DNA of 6,076 nt from assembly GCA_018899995.1 (NCBI GenBank), contig JAHIHE010000057.1, forward strand, positions 1-6,076, in the 5' to 3' direction. The notes below the pieces were generated by a model. It searched no databases. It saw nothing but the letters and a program-made list of their open reading frames with translations, and was not told where the DNA came from. Every line of letters begins with the position of its first letter. The first letter of the stretch is position 1. The translations under genes and the position numbers were made by a program. Source of the stretch: Patescibacteria group bacterium. Lineage in GTDB: Bacteria > Patescibacteriota > Minisyncoccia > JAHIHE01. Below, one piece after another: positions 1-5,591 of this stretch.

Positions 1-2
1 TA

Positions 3-794
3 AATATTGCGTCTAAAATAGTTAAGGAGGAATTTGATTGTTTCGCCAGAAACAATAATGTTAAAGAAAAAATAGCGCTTGGGGGTCATAACTACTTTTC
101 TGCCGCAGAATCGGATTATTTATCTTTCGTTAAAAAAATAACGCAGGAAATGCTAACTGATGTTTCCGTCTTGCCGAATTATAATCTTCTTAAAAAAGAT
201 TTCTACAGATACTGGCTAAGGGTTATAAATTGTTTCAAATTTACCTTGTACGTCAATAAGCTTGTTAAAGAAGGCACCGAGCCAAAGATAGAAAAATATT
301 TTAATAACTTGAGTCATTCCCGCTATACAAATATAATGGGACACAATATGCATGTTGTTCTGGCAATGATTATCGATTTAATGTCCTTGCCAAAAATCAA
401 CAGAAAGGAAATAAATCTGAGCATTAAAATCTCCGAAGAAGCGCAAGCAATGGGAAGAATAGATAATTGGTTAAGCACATGGAAAAGAGAGCTGGTTGAA
501 AAGGATTTTTCAAGCGGAGTGTCTATTTACTTGGTTAAAAATAAATCTATTGGTGTTAAAGATATTAAAACCTATATTGGCAACGATGGGAAAAAGAACA
601 ATAAAGCAATGTCCAAACTGGTTAAACAAATAAAAAAATCAAACTTCATAAATTACTTCATGAAAAAGTGGAAAAAACATCGGACAAAGATAAAACAATA
701 TTCTGGCAGAATTACAATCTTTTCAGTTGATGAATACCTTAAGGGCGCCGATTCATTCTTAAAACTGCACTTGGACAACAAAAACAGAATCTGA
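3..794 (+). CDS. Unidentified protein, C-terminal part (possible class I terpene-synthase-like)
   Basis: The reading frame is open from base 3 without a stop, so the gene starts left of the window; the ATG at 150 is probably internal. It ends in TGA at 792-794. I do not firmly recognise the protein. It is rich in Lys, Ile and Asn and looks all-helical. Counting from the Met at 150, residues 63-120 read as a helix with H65, N66, H68 and D76, followed by R103, D105, N106, S109 and E114 (motif RIDNWLSTWKRE) and then a DFSSG turn. This resembles the second metal-binding helix (NSE/DTE motif) of class I terpene synthases, but the Ser-to-Glu spacing is one residue longer than the canonical motif, and the first Asp-rich motif would lie outside the window. 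Its codons (AAA, ATA, AAT) are more AT-rich than the neighbours, which may mean transfer. The existence of the gene is secure; the family is a guess. Confidence 0.75.
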   Translation, partial: NIASKIVKEEFDCFARNNNVKEKIALGGHNYFSAAESDYLSFVKKITQEMLTDVSVLPNYNLLKKDFYRYWLRVINCFKFTLYVNKLVKEGTEPKIEKYFNNLSHSRYTNIMGHNMHVVLAMIIDLMSLPKINRKEINLSIKISEEAQAMGRIDNWLSTWKRELVEKDFSSGVSIYLVKNKSIGVKDIKTYIGNDGKKNNKAMSKLVKQIKKSNFINYFMKKWKKHRTKIKQYSGRITIFSVDEYLKGADSFLKLHLDNKNRI

Positions 795-802
795 TTTTCG
801 CC

Positions 803-826
803 GCCGCGATGCGGAATATTTTTTAA
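803..826 (+). terminator. Weak candidate terminator after the first gene
   Basis: A CCGC-gat-GCGG hairpin (804-807 with 811-814) lies just after the stop at 794 and is followed by AATATTTTTT. The stem is only 4 bp, so it is weak as an intrinsic terminator, but the position and T-run fit. Confidence 0.3.
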
Positions 827-830
827 ATTT

Positions 831-850
831 TGTGGGCGGTATAGGACTCG
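831..850 (-). other. tRNA 3'-end-like remnant (copy B)
   Basis: Read on the minus strand this is CGAGTCC, then TATACC, then GCCCAC and A. It aligns without gaps to the second half of a tRNA T-loop, the 3' T-stem strand, a 7-base acceptor strand (ACCGCCC, 840-834), discriminator A and CA. The 5' half of the T-arm is missing and is replaced by the hairpin at 850-870. The acceptor-like CCGCCC could pair with GGGCGG further upstream on the same strand (about 879-874). No complete cloverleaf can be drawn. It is a degenerate tRNA fragment or a chance match. Confidence 0.3.
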
Positions 851-870
851 CCGCGGGATTAACCCGCGGC
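850..870. repeat. GC-rich perfect hairpin
   Basis: An 8-bp perfect inverted repeat, GCCGCGGG (850-857) and CCCGCGGC (863-870), around a 5-base AT loop. There is no T-run on either side, so it is not an obvious intrinsic terminator. It directly abuts the next hairpin. Confidence 0.7.
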
Positions 871-914
871 GCCCCGCCCCATGATAAACACGGGGTAAAC
901 GTTTATCGCGGGGC
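871..914. repeat. Two-step hairpin with an internal bulge
   Basis: GCCCCGC (871-877) pairs with GCGGGGC (908-914), and GATAAAC (883-889) pairs with GTTTATC (901-907). This gives a 14-bp stem interrupted by a 5-base bulge (878-882) on one side, with an 11-base loop. With the hairpin at 850-870 it forms a 65-base structured block. The function is unknown; it could be a repeat element or part of a structured RNA. Confidence 0.65.
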
Positions 915-954
915 GAACCTAAACCCCCTACAACTTATATTGTTAGATTTGCCC

Positions 955-989
955 GTGGGCATATCTGGACTCGAACCCCAGCACCAAAT
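955..989 (-). other. tRNA T-arm and acceptor-like remnant (copy A)
   Basis: The minus strand carries GGGGTTCGAGTCC followed by AGA, then TATGCCC, A and C. The T-loop motif TTCGAGT, 3' T-stem, 7-base acceptor strand and discriminator A all fall at tRNA spacing. The T-stem pairs poorly in canonical register, although a CTGG/CCAG stem with a shifted loop is possible. About 75 bases upstream on the same strand is GGCGATA (1037-1031), which pairs with the acceptor strand at only 5 of 7 positions. It overlaps a copy of the 14-base repeat that also flanks the real tRNA (976-989). It is probably a decayed tRNA; it is not functional as read. Confidence 0.35.
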
Positions 990-1077
990 TCCGCAAGTGA
1001 GTTTATTGTATAACTGAGTTTATCTCTCGGTATCGCCTGCGGCTTGCGTTATATTTTTAAAAAGATTATCTAAAGAA

Positions 1078-1144
1078 TTGGTACGGGGCAGGCCAGCGAC
1101 CTCGTCGATGTGAACGACACGCTCTAACTTCACCCCCACACCAA
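1078..1144 (-). other. tRNA-Val-like fold (second CAC anticodon arm)
   Basis: This lies just downstream of the intact tRNA-Val on the same strand. Positions 1128-1100 match the tRNA's D-stem 3' strand, anticodon arm and variable region at 25 of 29 bases. The loop TTCACAT, with anticodon CAC at 1112-1110, is unchanged. The four differences are two swapped base pairs in the anticodon stem (TGTCG/CGACG here, TTGCG/CGCAG in the tRNA), so pairing is kept. There is no T-loop. Instead there is a 5-bp hairpin, AGGTC (1102-1098) with GGCCT (1094-1090), and an 11-bp closing stem, TTGGTGTGGGG (1144-1134) with CCCCGTACCAA (1088-1078), including two G-U pairs. It could be a tRNA pseudogene, a truncated tRNA-like RNA, or a regulatory decoy. 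Confidence 0.5.
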
Positions 1145-1247
1145 ATCTGTGGACGGCACAGGATTCGAACCTGTGGCCTCTGCGATGTGAACGCAACGCT
1201 CTAACCAGCTGAGCTAGCCGTCCTTAGCTATTTGGTGTGGGGGCAAG
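1128..1247. repeat. Inverted repeat enclosing the tRNA gene
   Basis: CCCCCACACCAAAT (1133-1146) and ATTTGGTGTGGGGG (1230-1243) are perfect 14-base inverted copies on either side of the tRNA. In minus-strand RNA the stem extends to 17 pairs (1246-1244 with 1130-1132) using two G-U wobbles. A third, direct copy with 12 of 14 matches to the left arm lies at 976-989. The stem would hold the tRNA precursor in a long closing helix. Confidence 0.8.
1150..1223 (-). tRNA. tRNA-Val (anticodon CAC)
   Basis: A complete cloverleaf can be read by eye on the minus strand. The acceptor stem is GGACGGC (1223-1217) with GCCGTCC (1157-1151). The D-stem is GCTC/GAGC with the GG pair in the loop. The anticodon stem is TTGCG/CGCAG with loop TTCACAT and anticodon CAC at 1189-1187. 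The variable loop has 5 bases, and the T-arm is ACAGG-TTCGAAT-CCTGT. The discriminator is A (1150), as expected for valine. CCA is not encoded (the next bases are CAG), so it must be added after transcription. It decodes GUG. It is enclosed by a 14-bp inverted repeat and lies 58 bases after the minus-strand gene ending at 1282, so it may be read from the same transcript. Confidence 0.96.
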
Positions 1248-1281
1248 GCTGAGCTGCCTATGAATCTAACGCCTGAAAATT

Positions 1282-1869
1282 TCAGCGGCCAATTTTCAAC
1301 TTGTTCACGATAACAACATTCGGCTCATCAAGCATGGTCATTATAAACCGGTCGTATAAGTCATAGCGGTAGTTAAATTCTTTTGTATCCATAGCCGCAA
1401 AGCTCAATTCTTTTCCCGATTCGGCTTCCAGATTTTGTATGGTCTTTTTAATTTTGGACTTATTCATTCCGTCTCCGACAACTAGCAAATCCGCCGGGCT
1501 TTTTTTGCCGCCGATAAGCGCGCCGCCGGCTACGGCGAATTTTATGCCGCCGATTTTTCTAATCGCGCCGGAAATTCTCTTGTCCGCCATAGGAATTTCT
1601 TTTAAAACAAGTTTTCTGATTTCCGGCAAATAAAAAAAGTTGGGATTAAGCCGATAATTTGATTTTCCCGCGGATTTTTTAACGCTTAAAAAACTAACCG
1701 AAATAAGCCGCCGCAACAGTCCGCCGATTGCGGTTTTCTGATCCGGCGAAACAGCTCTAATTTTCCGCGCCGCTTCTTTTGGAGTGAAGCCACTTTCGGA
1801 ATTCAAGATAAAAAGTTTCAAAACGCGTATAAGAAACCTTGAGTCAAAAAATTTTTCCAATACCGACAT
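1282..1869 (-). CDS. Winged-helix protein with a degenerate nucleotidyltransferase-like domain
   Basis: 195 residues; likely a small cytoplasmic DNA-binding regulator. Residues 1-80 look like a winged helix: helical LEKFFDSRFLIRVLKLF, a second helix with KEAARKI, a recognition-helix candidate around 45-60, and a beta wing ending in YRLNPNFFY. Residues 105-190 follow the fold of minimal nucleotidyltransferases: AVAGGALIGG (112-121), then SPADLLVVGD (124-133), then the family-like segment FNYRYDLYDRFI (165-176). In active enzymes two Asp residues two apart bind metal; here the first is Pro125 and only D127 remains, and the usual GS motif is altered, so catalysis is doubtful. Similar proteins recur in Parcubacteria as putative regulators (from memory). 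The ATG at 1869-1867 has no Shine-Dalgarno upstream. The gene is divergent from the one at 1936, with 66 bases between them. Confidence 0.8.
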   Translation of the reverse strand: MSVLEKFFDSRFLIRVLKLFILNSESGFTPKEAARKIRAVSPDQKTAIGGLLRRLISVSFLSVKKSAGKSNYRLNPNFFYLPEIRKLVLKEIPMADKRISGAIRKIGGIKFAVAGGALIGGKKSPADLLVVGDGMNKSKIKKTIQNLEAESGKELSFAAMDTKEFNYRYDLYDRFIMTMLDEPNVVIVNKLKIGR

Positions 1870-1873
1870 AGAA

Positions 1874-1903
1874 TTGACAATATTTGCTTAAATATGCGAT
1901 AAT
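1874..1903 (+). promoter_or_regulatory. Promoter for the PP2C-like gene
   Basis: TTGACA (1874-1879) and GATAAT (1898-1903) are separated by 18 bases and lie 32 bases before the start at 1936. The whole spacer 1870-1935 is very AT-rich, with repeated ATATTATA stretches, so it probably also carries the divergent promoter of the minus-strand gene; I cannot fix that one by eye. Confidence 0.65.
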
Positions 1904-1935
1904 ATTATATAATATTATAAATCTAACCGCTTCAT

Positions 1936-4212
1936 ATGTCAAACTTGGAAATTAAAGCCACGGAACTTATATCCACATCCAAAAAAGAAAAGGATAGAAA
2001 CGCTTTTCTGGACACTTTTATTTTTGAGCCGGAAAATATTGAAGAGCAAAATCTGGGAAATTTATACATTGTCGGAGAAATCACCAACCTTTCAAATAAT
2101 TCCGAATATCTGATTAATTTGCTGGTTGCCACCATAAAGAAAGAATATTATTCGCTTACCGGCCGCTCGCCCATTGAAAGTTTTGAACAGGGTTTGAATA
2201 AAACAAATGAAATGCTGGCGGATTTCGCGCAACAGGGCAATATAGAGTGGATCGGAAATTTAAATATCAGCGTCCTGGTTTTGAAAGAAAATACGGTTTA
2301 TTTCAGCCAGACCGGAAAAACGCAGACATTGCTCGTAAGGGGAAAAAATATTATTGATATCGGCAAGGATTTAATCACTGATCCCATGCCGCACCCCCTT
2401 AAAACATTTTCCAATATCGCCTCTGGAGAAATTGAAATTGGCGATAAAATTATTCTCGCCACGCCCGAATTTTTTCGCAGTATCAGCGAAGAAGAAATCA
2501 AAAACGCCGTAGCCGGCAATGCGGAAGCAATGGTGGAAAAATTTGAATCCGCGCTGGGCGGAAGAACCAATGCCGCTTTGATATTTTTGGAAGCGATATC
2601 TTCCATTCCCTCCACAGGAATCGGCCTTAAAAAAATTTCCGCCGGAAGGATTGAAGGACTTAAAAACGACCTCTATTTTGGCAATATTTTCAAACATCCT
2701 CCGGTTGGCGAAAAAGAAGACCGCTTAAAAGAGGTAATTGACCAAATAAATGCCCTAGAAGAAGAGAAGCTGACAAACCGTAAAATAAAGATTGCCGCCA
2801 AAGCCCTGCGGTTTGTGGCGGAAAATGCCAAAAAAATTTTGTTACTGACTTATCGCCTGATTAAAAGGCGCTTAAGCGCGGCGTATCTTTATTTCAAGCC
2901 CAAGTTGCTCGGTTTGTGCCGCCGGCTGTTGGAAAAAATAAAAAACCTTGCCTCTCAAGCGTACAATAAGCTGAAGTCCGTTTCTTTTTTCGCGGCCGCC
3001 TCGGGAAAATTAGCCGCTTCCAAAAACGCTTTTTGGGAAAAGTTGCGCGGAATTACGCCTCCATTCCTTAAAAATATTTCCCCAAAAAGTCGCCTTATTA
3101 TCGCTGGAGCTTTAGTTTTTCTCATACTGGCCGGAGCGACAACGGCAACATTTATAAAGAAAAGTCGCGAAGAACAAAATATAAAATACTACGGAACCCT
3201 GCTTGAAGCGGCGCAAAAAGCCGCAGGAGAAGCGGATATCGCTCAAATATATCAAAATGACGAAAAAACAAAAGACCTTGTGCGTACCGCGCTTAACAAT
3301 ACCGAAAAAATAATAAAGTCGGGATATTTTGTTAAAGAGGCGGAAGCGTTAAAAGAAAAAGCGCTTGGGCAGATGGACAAATTGGAAGGGATCTTAAGAA
3401 TTGCAGCCCCAAACAAAATTGTTGATTTCGGATCTAACTCCAGTAATATCCAAACCTGCGGCCTTCTTTTGCTTAATAAAAATTTATATTCATACAATTC
3501 CCAAAATAACGCCATTTACAGATACAGTTTGACCAAAAAAACAAGCGAGATTGTGGCGGTAAGTTCCCAAAATATCGGCCATTTAAAAATAGCCGAGGTG
3601 GTAAGCGATAAAATAGTTTTTTATACCGACCTGCCCGCGATAGCGGTCTATGATCCTGCAAAAAACGAGCTAAAAAATTCCGCGATAAAATTTGGTGCTG
3701 ATGAAAATGATGTGATTGACCTTGGGGGATTTGGAAACAACATATATCTGCTTAACAAAACGGATAATGAAATCTACAAACATAGCGCGGTGTTGAACGG
3801 TTTTGCCAACGGCGTAAAATGGCTTGCCCCGTTAAAAACGCAGTTTCTAACGGGGCTTGAGAAAAAAGAGCCGCTTATTAATCCTGTCTCGCTGGCCATT
3901 GACGGAAACATTTATGTTCTTCAAAACGGCGGCATTTTGAAGTTCCAAAGGGGATATAAAAAAGAATTTTCCAGTCCATCCACCTTAATTCCCTTTGAGG
4001 GCGCGACAAAGCTGTTTACTGCGGCAGACGAAAAAAATATTTATGTTCTGGATCCGCGCAATAAAAGAGTGCTGATAATATCCAAGTTGGGAAAAATCGT
4101 CAAACAAATCATCAGCGAAAAATTTGACAACCTGATTGACCTGGCGGTCAGCCCGAAAGAAAAAGAATTGTACCTGCTTAATGGAACTTCGGTTTTTGAA
4201 ATAATTCTTTAA
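1936..4212 (+). CDS. PP2C-like pseudophosphatase with membrane helix and beta-propeller-like C-terminus
   Basis: 758 residues. Residues about 35-220 have the strand pattern of PP2C phosphatases: LGNLYIVGEI (40-49), ISVLVLKENTVYFSQTGKTQ (111-130), then GDKIILATPEFF (169-180) and TNAALIFLEA (211-220). The metal-binding Asp residues expected in a catalytic PP2C are absent: the usual DG is GEI (47-49), the second DG site reads TPE (176-178), and the DN near the end reads RTN (210-212). It is probably inactive as a phosphatase. Residues 260-385 form a basic, mostly helical linker, and 386-407 is a membrane helix. Residues 410-490 are helical, and 495-758 contain repeated strand units such as NIYLLNKTDNEIYKH and NIYVLDPRNKRVLII, as in WD40/NHL-type propellers. 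The propeller would lie outside the membrane and the pseudophosphatase inside. The start ATG has no Shine-Dalgarno. The partner is unknown; a role in transmembrane sensing or scaffolding is inference. Confidence 0.85.
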   Translation: MSNLEIKATELISTSKKEKDRNAFLDTFIFEPENIEEQNLGNLYIVGEITNLSNNSEYLINLLVATIKKEYYSLTGRSPIESFEQGLNKTNEMLADFAQQGNIEWIGNLNISVLVLKENTVYFSQTGKTQTLLVRGKNIIDIGKDLITDPMPHPLKTFSNIASGEIEIGDKIILATPEFFRSISEEEIKNAVAGNAEAMVEKFESALGGRTNAALIFLEAISSIPSTGIGLKKISAGRIEGLKNDLYFGNIFKHPPVGEKEDRLKEVIDQINALEEEKLTNRKIKIAAKALRFVAENAKKILLLTYRLIKRRLSAAYLYFKPKLLGLCRRLLEKIKNLASQAYNKLKSVSFFAAASGKLAASKNAFWEKLRGITPPFLKNISPKSRLIIAGALVFLILAGATTATFIKKSREEQNIKYYGTLLEAAQKAAGEADIAQIYQNDEKTKDLVRTALNNTEKIIKSGYFVKEAEALKEKALGQMDKLEGILRIAAPNKIVDFGSNSSNIQTCGLLLLNKNLYSYNSQNNAIYRYSLTKKTSEIVAVSSQNIGHLKIAEVVSDKIVFYTDLPAIAVYDPAKNELKNSAIKFGADENDVIDLGGFGNNIYLLNKTDNEIYKHSAVLNGFANGVKWLAPLKTQFLTGLEKKEPLINPVSLAIDGNIYVLQNGGILKFQRGYKKEFSSPSTLIPFEGATKLFTAADEKNIYVLDPRNKRVLIISKLGKIVKQIISEKFDNLIDLAVSPKEKELYLLNGTSVFEIIL

Positions 4213-4234
4213 GCGAATGTAAATTAAGTAAATT

Positions 4235-4275
4235 AATAGGCTCAACCTCCATTGGAGGTTGAGCCTATTTTTGAT
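4235..4275 (+). terminator. Strong intrinsic terminator, probably bidirectional
   Basis: A perfect 16-bp stem, AATAGGCTCAACCTCC (4235-4250) with GGAGGTTGAGCCTATT (4254-4269), around an ATT loop, followed by more T residues on the plus strand. It lies 22 bases after the stop of the PP2C-like gene and 31 bases past the convergent rplL stop. On the minus strand the stem is followed by an AT-rich but interrupted T-tract, so it can serve both genes but better the plus-strand one. Confidence 0.9.
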
Positions 4276-4300
4276 ATTTTTGATAAACCGCGCATAAAAC

Positions 4301-4720
4301 TTATTTCAGCTCCACTGTCGCTCCCGCCGCTTCCAGTTTCTTCTTGATGTCTTCCGCCTCGGCTTTCGGAGCTTTTTCCTTCACTATTTTCGGCGCGGCG
4401 TCAACCAAGTCTTTGGCGTCTTTTAATCCCTTGCCGGTCACTTCCCTCACAATTTTTATTACCGCTATTTTTTGCGCTCCGGCGGACTTAAGCTCAATGT
4501 CAAATTCGGTTTTTTCTTCTTTCGCGGCTTCAGCGGCGGCGGCTCCGGCCGCGGGCATCGCAGCCATCATCACCGGCGCCTGCGCCGAAACGCCGAATTT
4601 TTTCTCTAAAACCTTGATCAGCTCCGCCAAATCAAGCACGCTTAATTTTTCTATTTTTTCAACTAAGTCCTTAAACTTTTCGGGAACCGCGACCTCCTCT
4701 TTGTTTGTGTTGTCTGACAT
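4301..4720 (-). CDS. rplL: 50S ribosomal protein L7/L12 (bL12)
   Basis: 139 residues. L7/L12 is the flexible stalk protein that binds L10 as dimers and recruits translation GTPases to the ribosome. Residues 12-45 are the dimerisation domain (VPEKFKDLVEKIEKLSVLDLAELIKVLEKKFGVSA). Residues 46-69 are an Ala/Met-rich hinge. Residues 70-139 are the globular C-terminal domain, with the factor-binding region KIAVIKIVREVTGKGLKDAK (84-103) and the LVDAAPKIVKE segment. It is somewhat longer than the usual 120-125 residues because of a charged N-terminal extension. The ATG at 4720-4718 is preceded only by A/T-rich sequence; a GAGGAGG inside codons 7-9 is coding, with no usable start after it. It is the second gene of the operon, with an unusually long spacer before it. 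Confidence 0.97.
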   Translation of the reverse strand: MSDNTNKEEVAVPEKFKDLVEKIEKLSVLDLAELIKVLEKKFGVSAQAPVMMAAMPAAGAAAAEAAKEEKTEFDIELKSAGAQKIAVIKIVREVTGKGLKDAKDLVDAAPKIVKEKAPKAEAEDIKKKLEAAGATVELK

Positions 4721-5037
4721 ATTTTTTATTTTATTTAATTGTTAATAGTTATTTAATAAACTTTATTTAAAATTTTCAATTTCCCCGCCTGCCTAAGCCC
4801 TTTTGCTATATTGTTTGAAACAAGATACTTTCTTTAAAAACAACTTTATTTCACTAAATACTTAGAAAAGGCAATTGGCGGGCAGGTAATTTCTAATTTT
4901 TAATCAATTTCTAATGATTTAATTTTTAAAGTAAATCTTGAAAATTAGGCTATTGCCCGCCTACGGCGGGTCCGCTCGCCTCGCTAAAGCTACGGCGAAG
5001 CGGGCCGAAGGCGGAATAATTCAATGAAAATTGAAAA
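4721..5037 (-). other. 317-base rplJ-rplL spacer with hairpins
   Basis: No coding sequence is seen here. A 12-base perfect inverted repeat (AATTTTCAATTT at 4771-4782, AAATTGAAAATT at 5028-5039, overlapping the rplJ stop) bounds the middle. Inside are GC-rich hairpins: CCCGCC-tac-GGCGGG (4956-4970), and CCGCT+CGCC (4972-4980) with GGCG+AGCGG (4994-5003, one bulged A). GGCGGGCA (4877-4884) can instead pair with TGCCCGCC (4954-4961). A 10-base direct repeat AATTTCTAAT occurs at 4888 and 4906. GC-rich dyads in AT-rich sequence suggest a mobile intergenic repeat or an RNA processing/attenuation site that sets the L12:L10 ratio. Confidence 0.55.
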
Positions 5038-5568
5038 TTACATCCTATTTTTCTCGCTTCTTGCTTTTAAAACATTAATCAGTCCGACCATATTGCCATT
5101 CAATATTCTGACAAAACCGGAGAGCGGCGACGCAACAAGACCAACGAGTTGCTCTCTTAATTCTTGTTTGCCCGGCAAACTTGCCAGCTGCGCCATATCC
5201 GCGGCTGAAAAAACTTTTCCCTCAATGATTCCGCCGACGATTTTCAGCGCTTTAACCCCGCTTTTGATAAATTGATCGACTATCTTTAGCGCGCCTGTTT
5301 CCGACCCATAGTCAAAAGCCGCGCCAATCTGGCCTTCAAGGTTCACGATATCCGCGTCTTTAAAGCCGGCTTTTTTTACCGCAATATCAAGCAGAGTTTT
5401 TTTGGCAACTTTATATTCCGCTTTCTCTACACTTAGCAATCTTCTCAATTTTTGCGCTTCAGAAACTTTCAGACCTTTGTAGCCGGCAAAAACCGCGGAC
5501 TTAATTTTGGAAAATTTTTCCGCCAGCATTTCAACTTCTTTTTCTTTTTTTTGTCGCAATAATGACAT
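5038..5568 (-). CDS. rplJ: 50S ribosomal protein L10 (uL10)
   Basis: 176 residues, normal for the family. L10 anchors the stalk to 23S rRNA and carries the L7/L12 dimers on its C-terminal helix; it also binds its own leader RNA in many bacteria. Residues 8-115 are the rRNA-binding domain: AEKFSKIKSAVFAGYKGLKV (16-35), LRRLLSVEKAEYKVAKKTLL (41-60), and the VDQFIKSGVKALKIVGGIIEG region (97-117). Residues 130-152 include SLPGKQELREQLVGLVASPLSG-like family sequence, and the C-terminal helix (about 153-170) binds L7/L12. The ATG at 5568-5566 gives the expected N-terminus. There is no Shine-Dalgarno; an ATG four bases upstream is out of frame. Codons 6-12 contain an A-run that could slip. It is first in the operon, after the leader and promoter at 5708-5895. 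Confidence 0.97.
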   Translation of the reverse strand: MSLLRQKKEKEVEMLAEKFSKIKSAVFAGYKGLKVSEAQKLRRLLSVEKAEYKVAKKTLLDIAVKKAGFKDADIVNLEGQIGAAFDYGSETGALKIVDQFIKSGVKALKIVGGIIEGKVFSAADMAQLASLPGKQELREQLVGLVASPLSGFVRILNGNMVGLINVLKARSEKNRM

Positions 5569-5591
5569 ACATCAAGTTACTAGATTATAAT

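Noticed and set aside
832..1017. Open reading frame of 61 codons across the hairpin block
   Set aside because: It runs through perfect inverted repeats and the T-arm-like motif, has no start context and its product looks like translated palindromes.
1187..1189. tRNA-His from the GTG seen on the plus strand
   Set aside because: The cloverleaf reads on the minus strand, where the anticodon is CAC (valine), and there is no extra G at the 5' end.
1078..1247. Group I intron inside a tRNA
   Set aside because: The interrupting segments are too short and none of the conserved core pairings or a typical splice-site U-G pair can be recognised.
4696..4705. GAGGAGG in the first codons of rplL as a ribosome binding site for a shorter protein
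   Set aside because: No start codon follows at a usable distance, and the downstream sequence is the conserved L7/L12 N-terminus.
4344..4745. Long open frame opposite rplL
   Set aside because: It is an antisense shadow of L7/L12; the Ala/Ser-rich product follows from the complementary codons.
5024..5275. Open frame opposite rplJ
   Set aside because: It is a shadow of the clearly recognisable L10 gene on the other strand.
5584..5589. TATAAT just upstream of rplJ as a second promoter
   Set aside because: It has no -35 partner at the right spacing and would leave only about ten bases before the ATG; the AT-rich context explains it.
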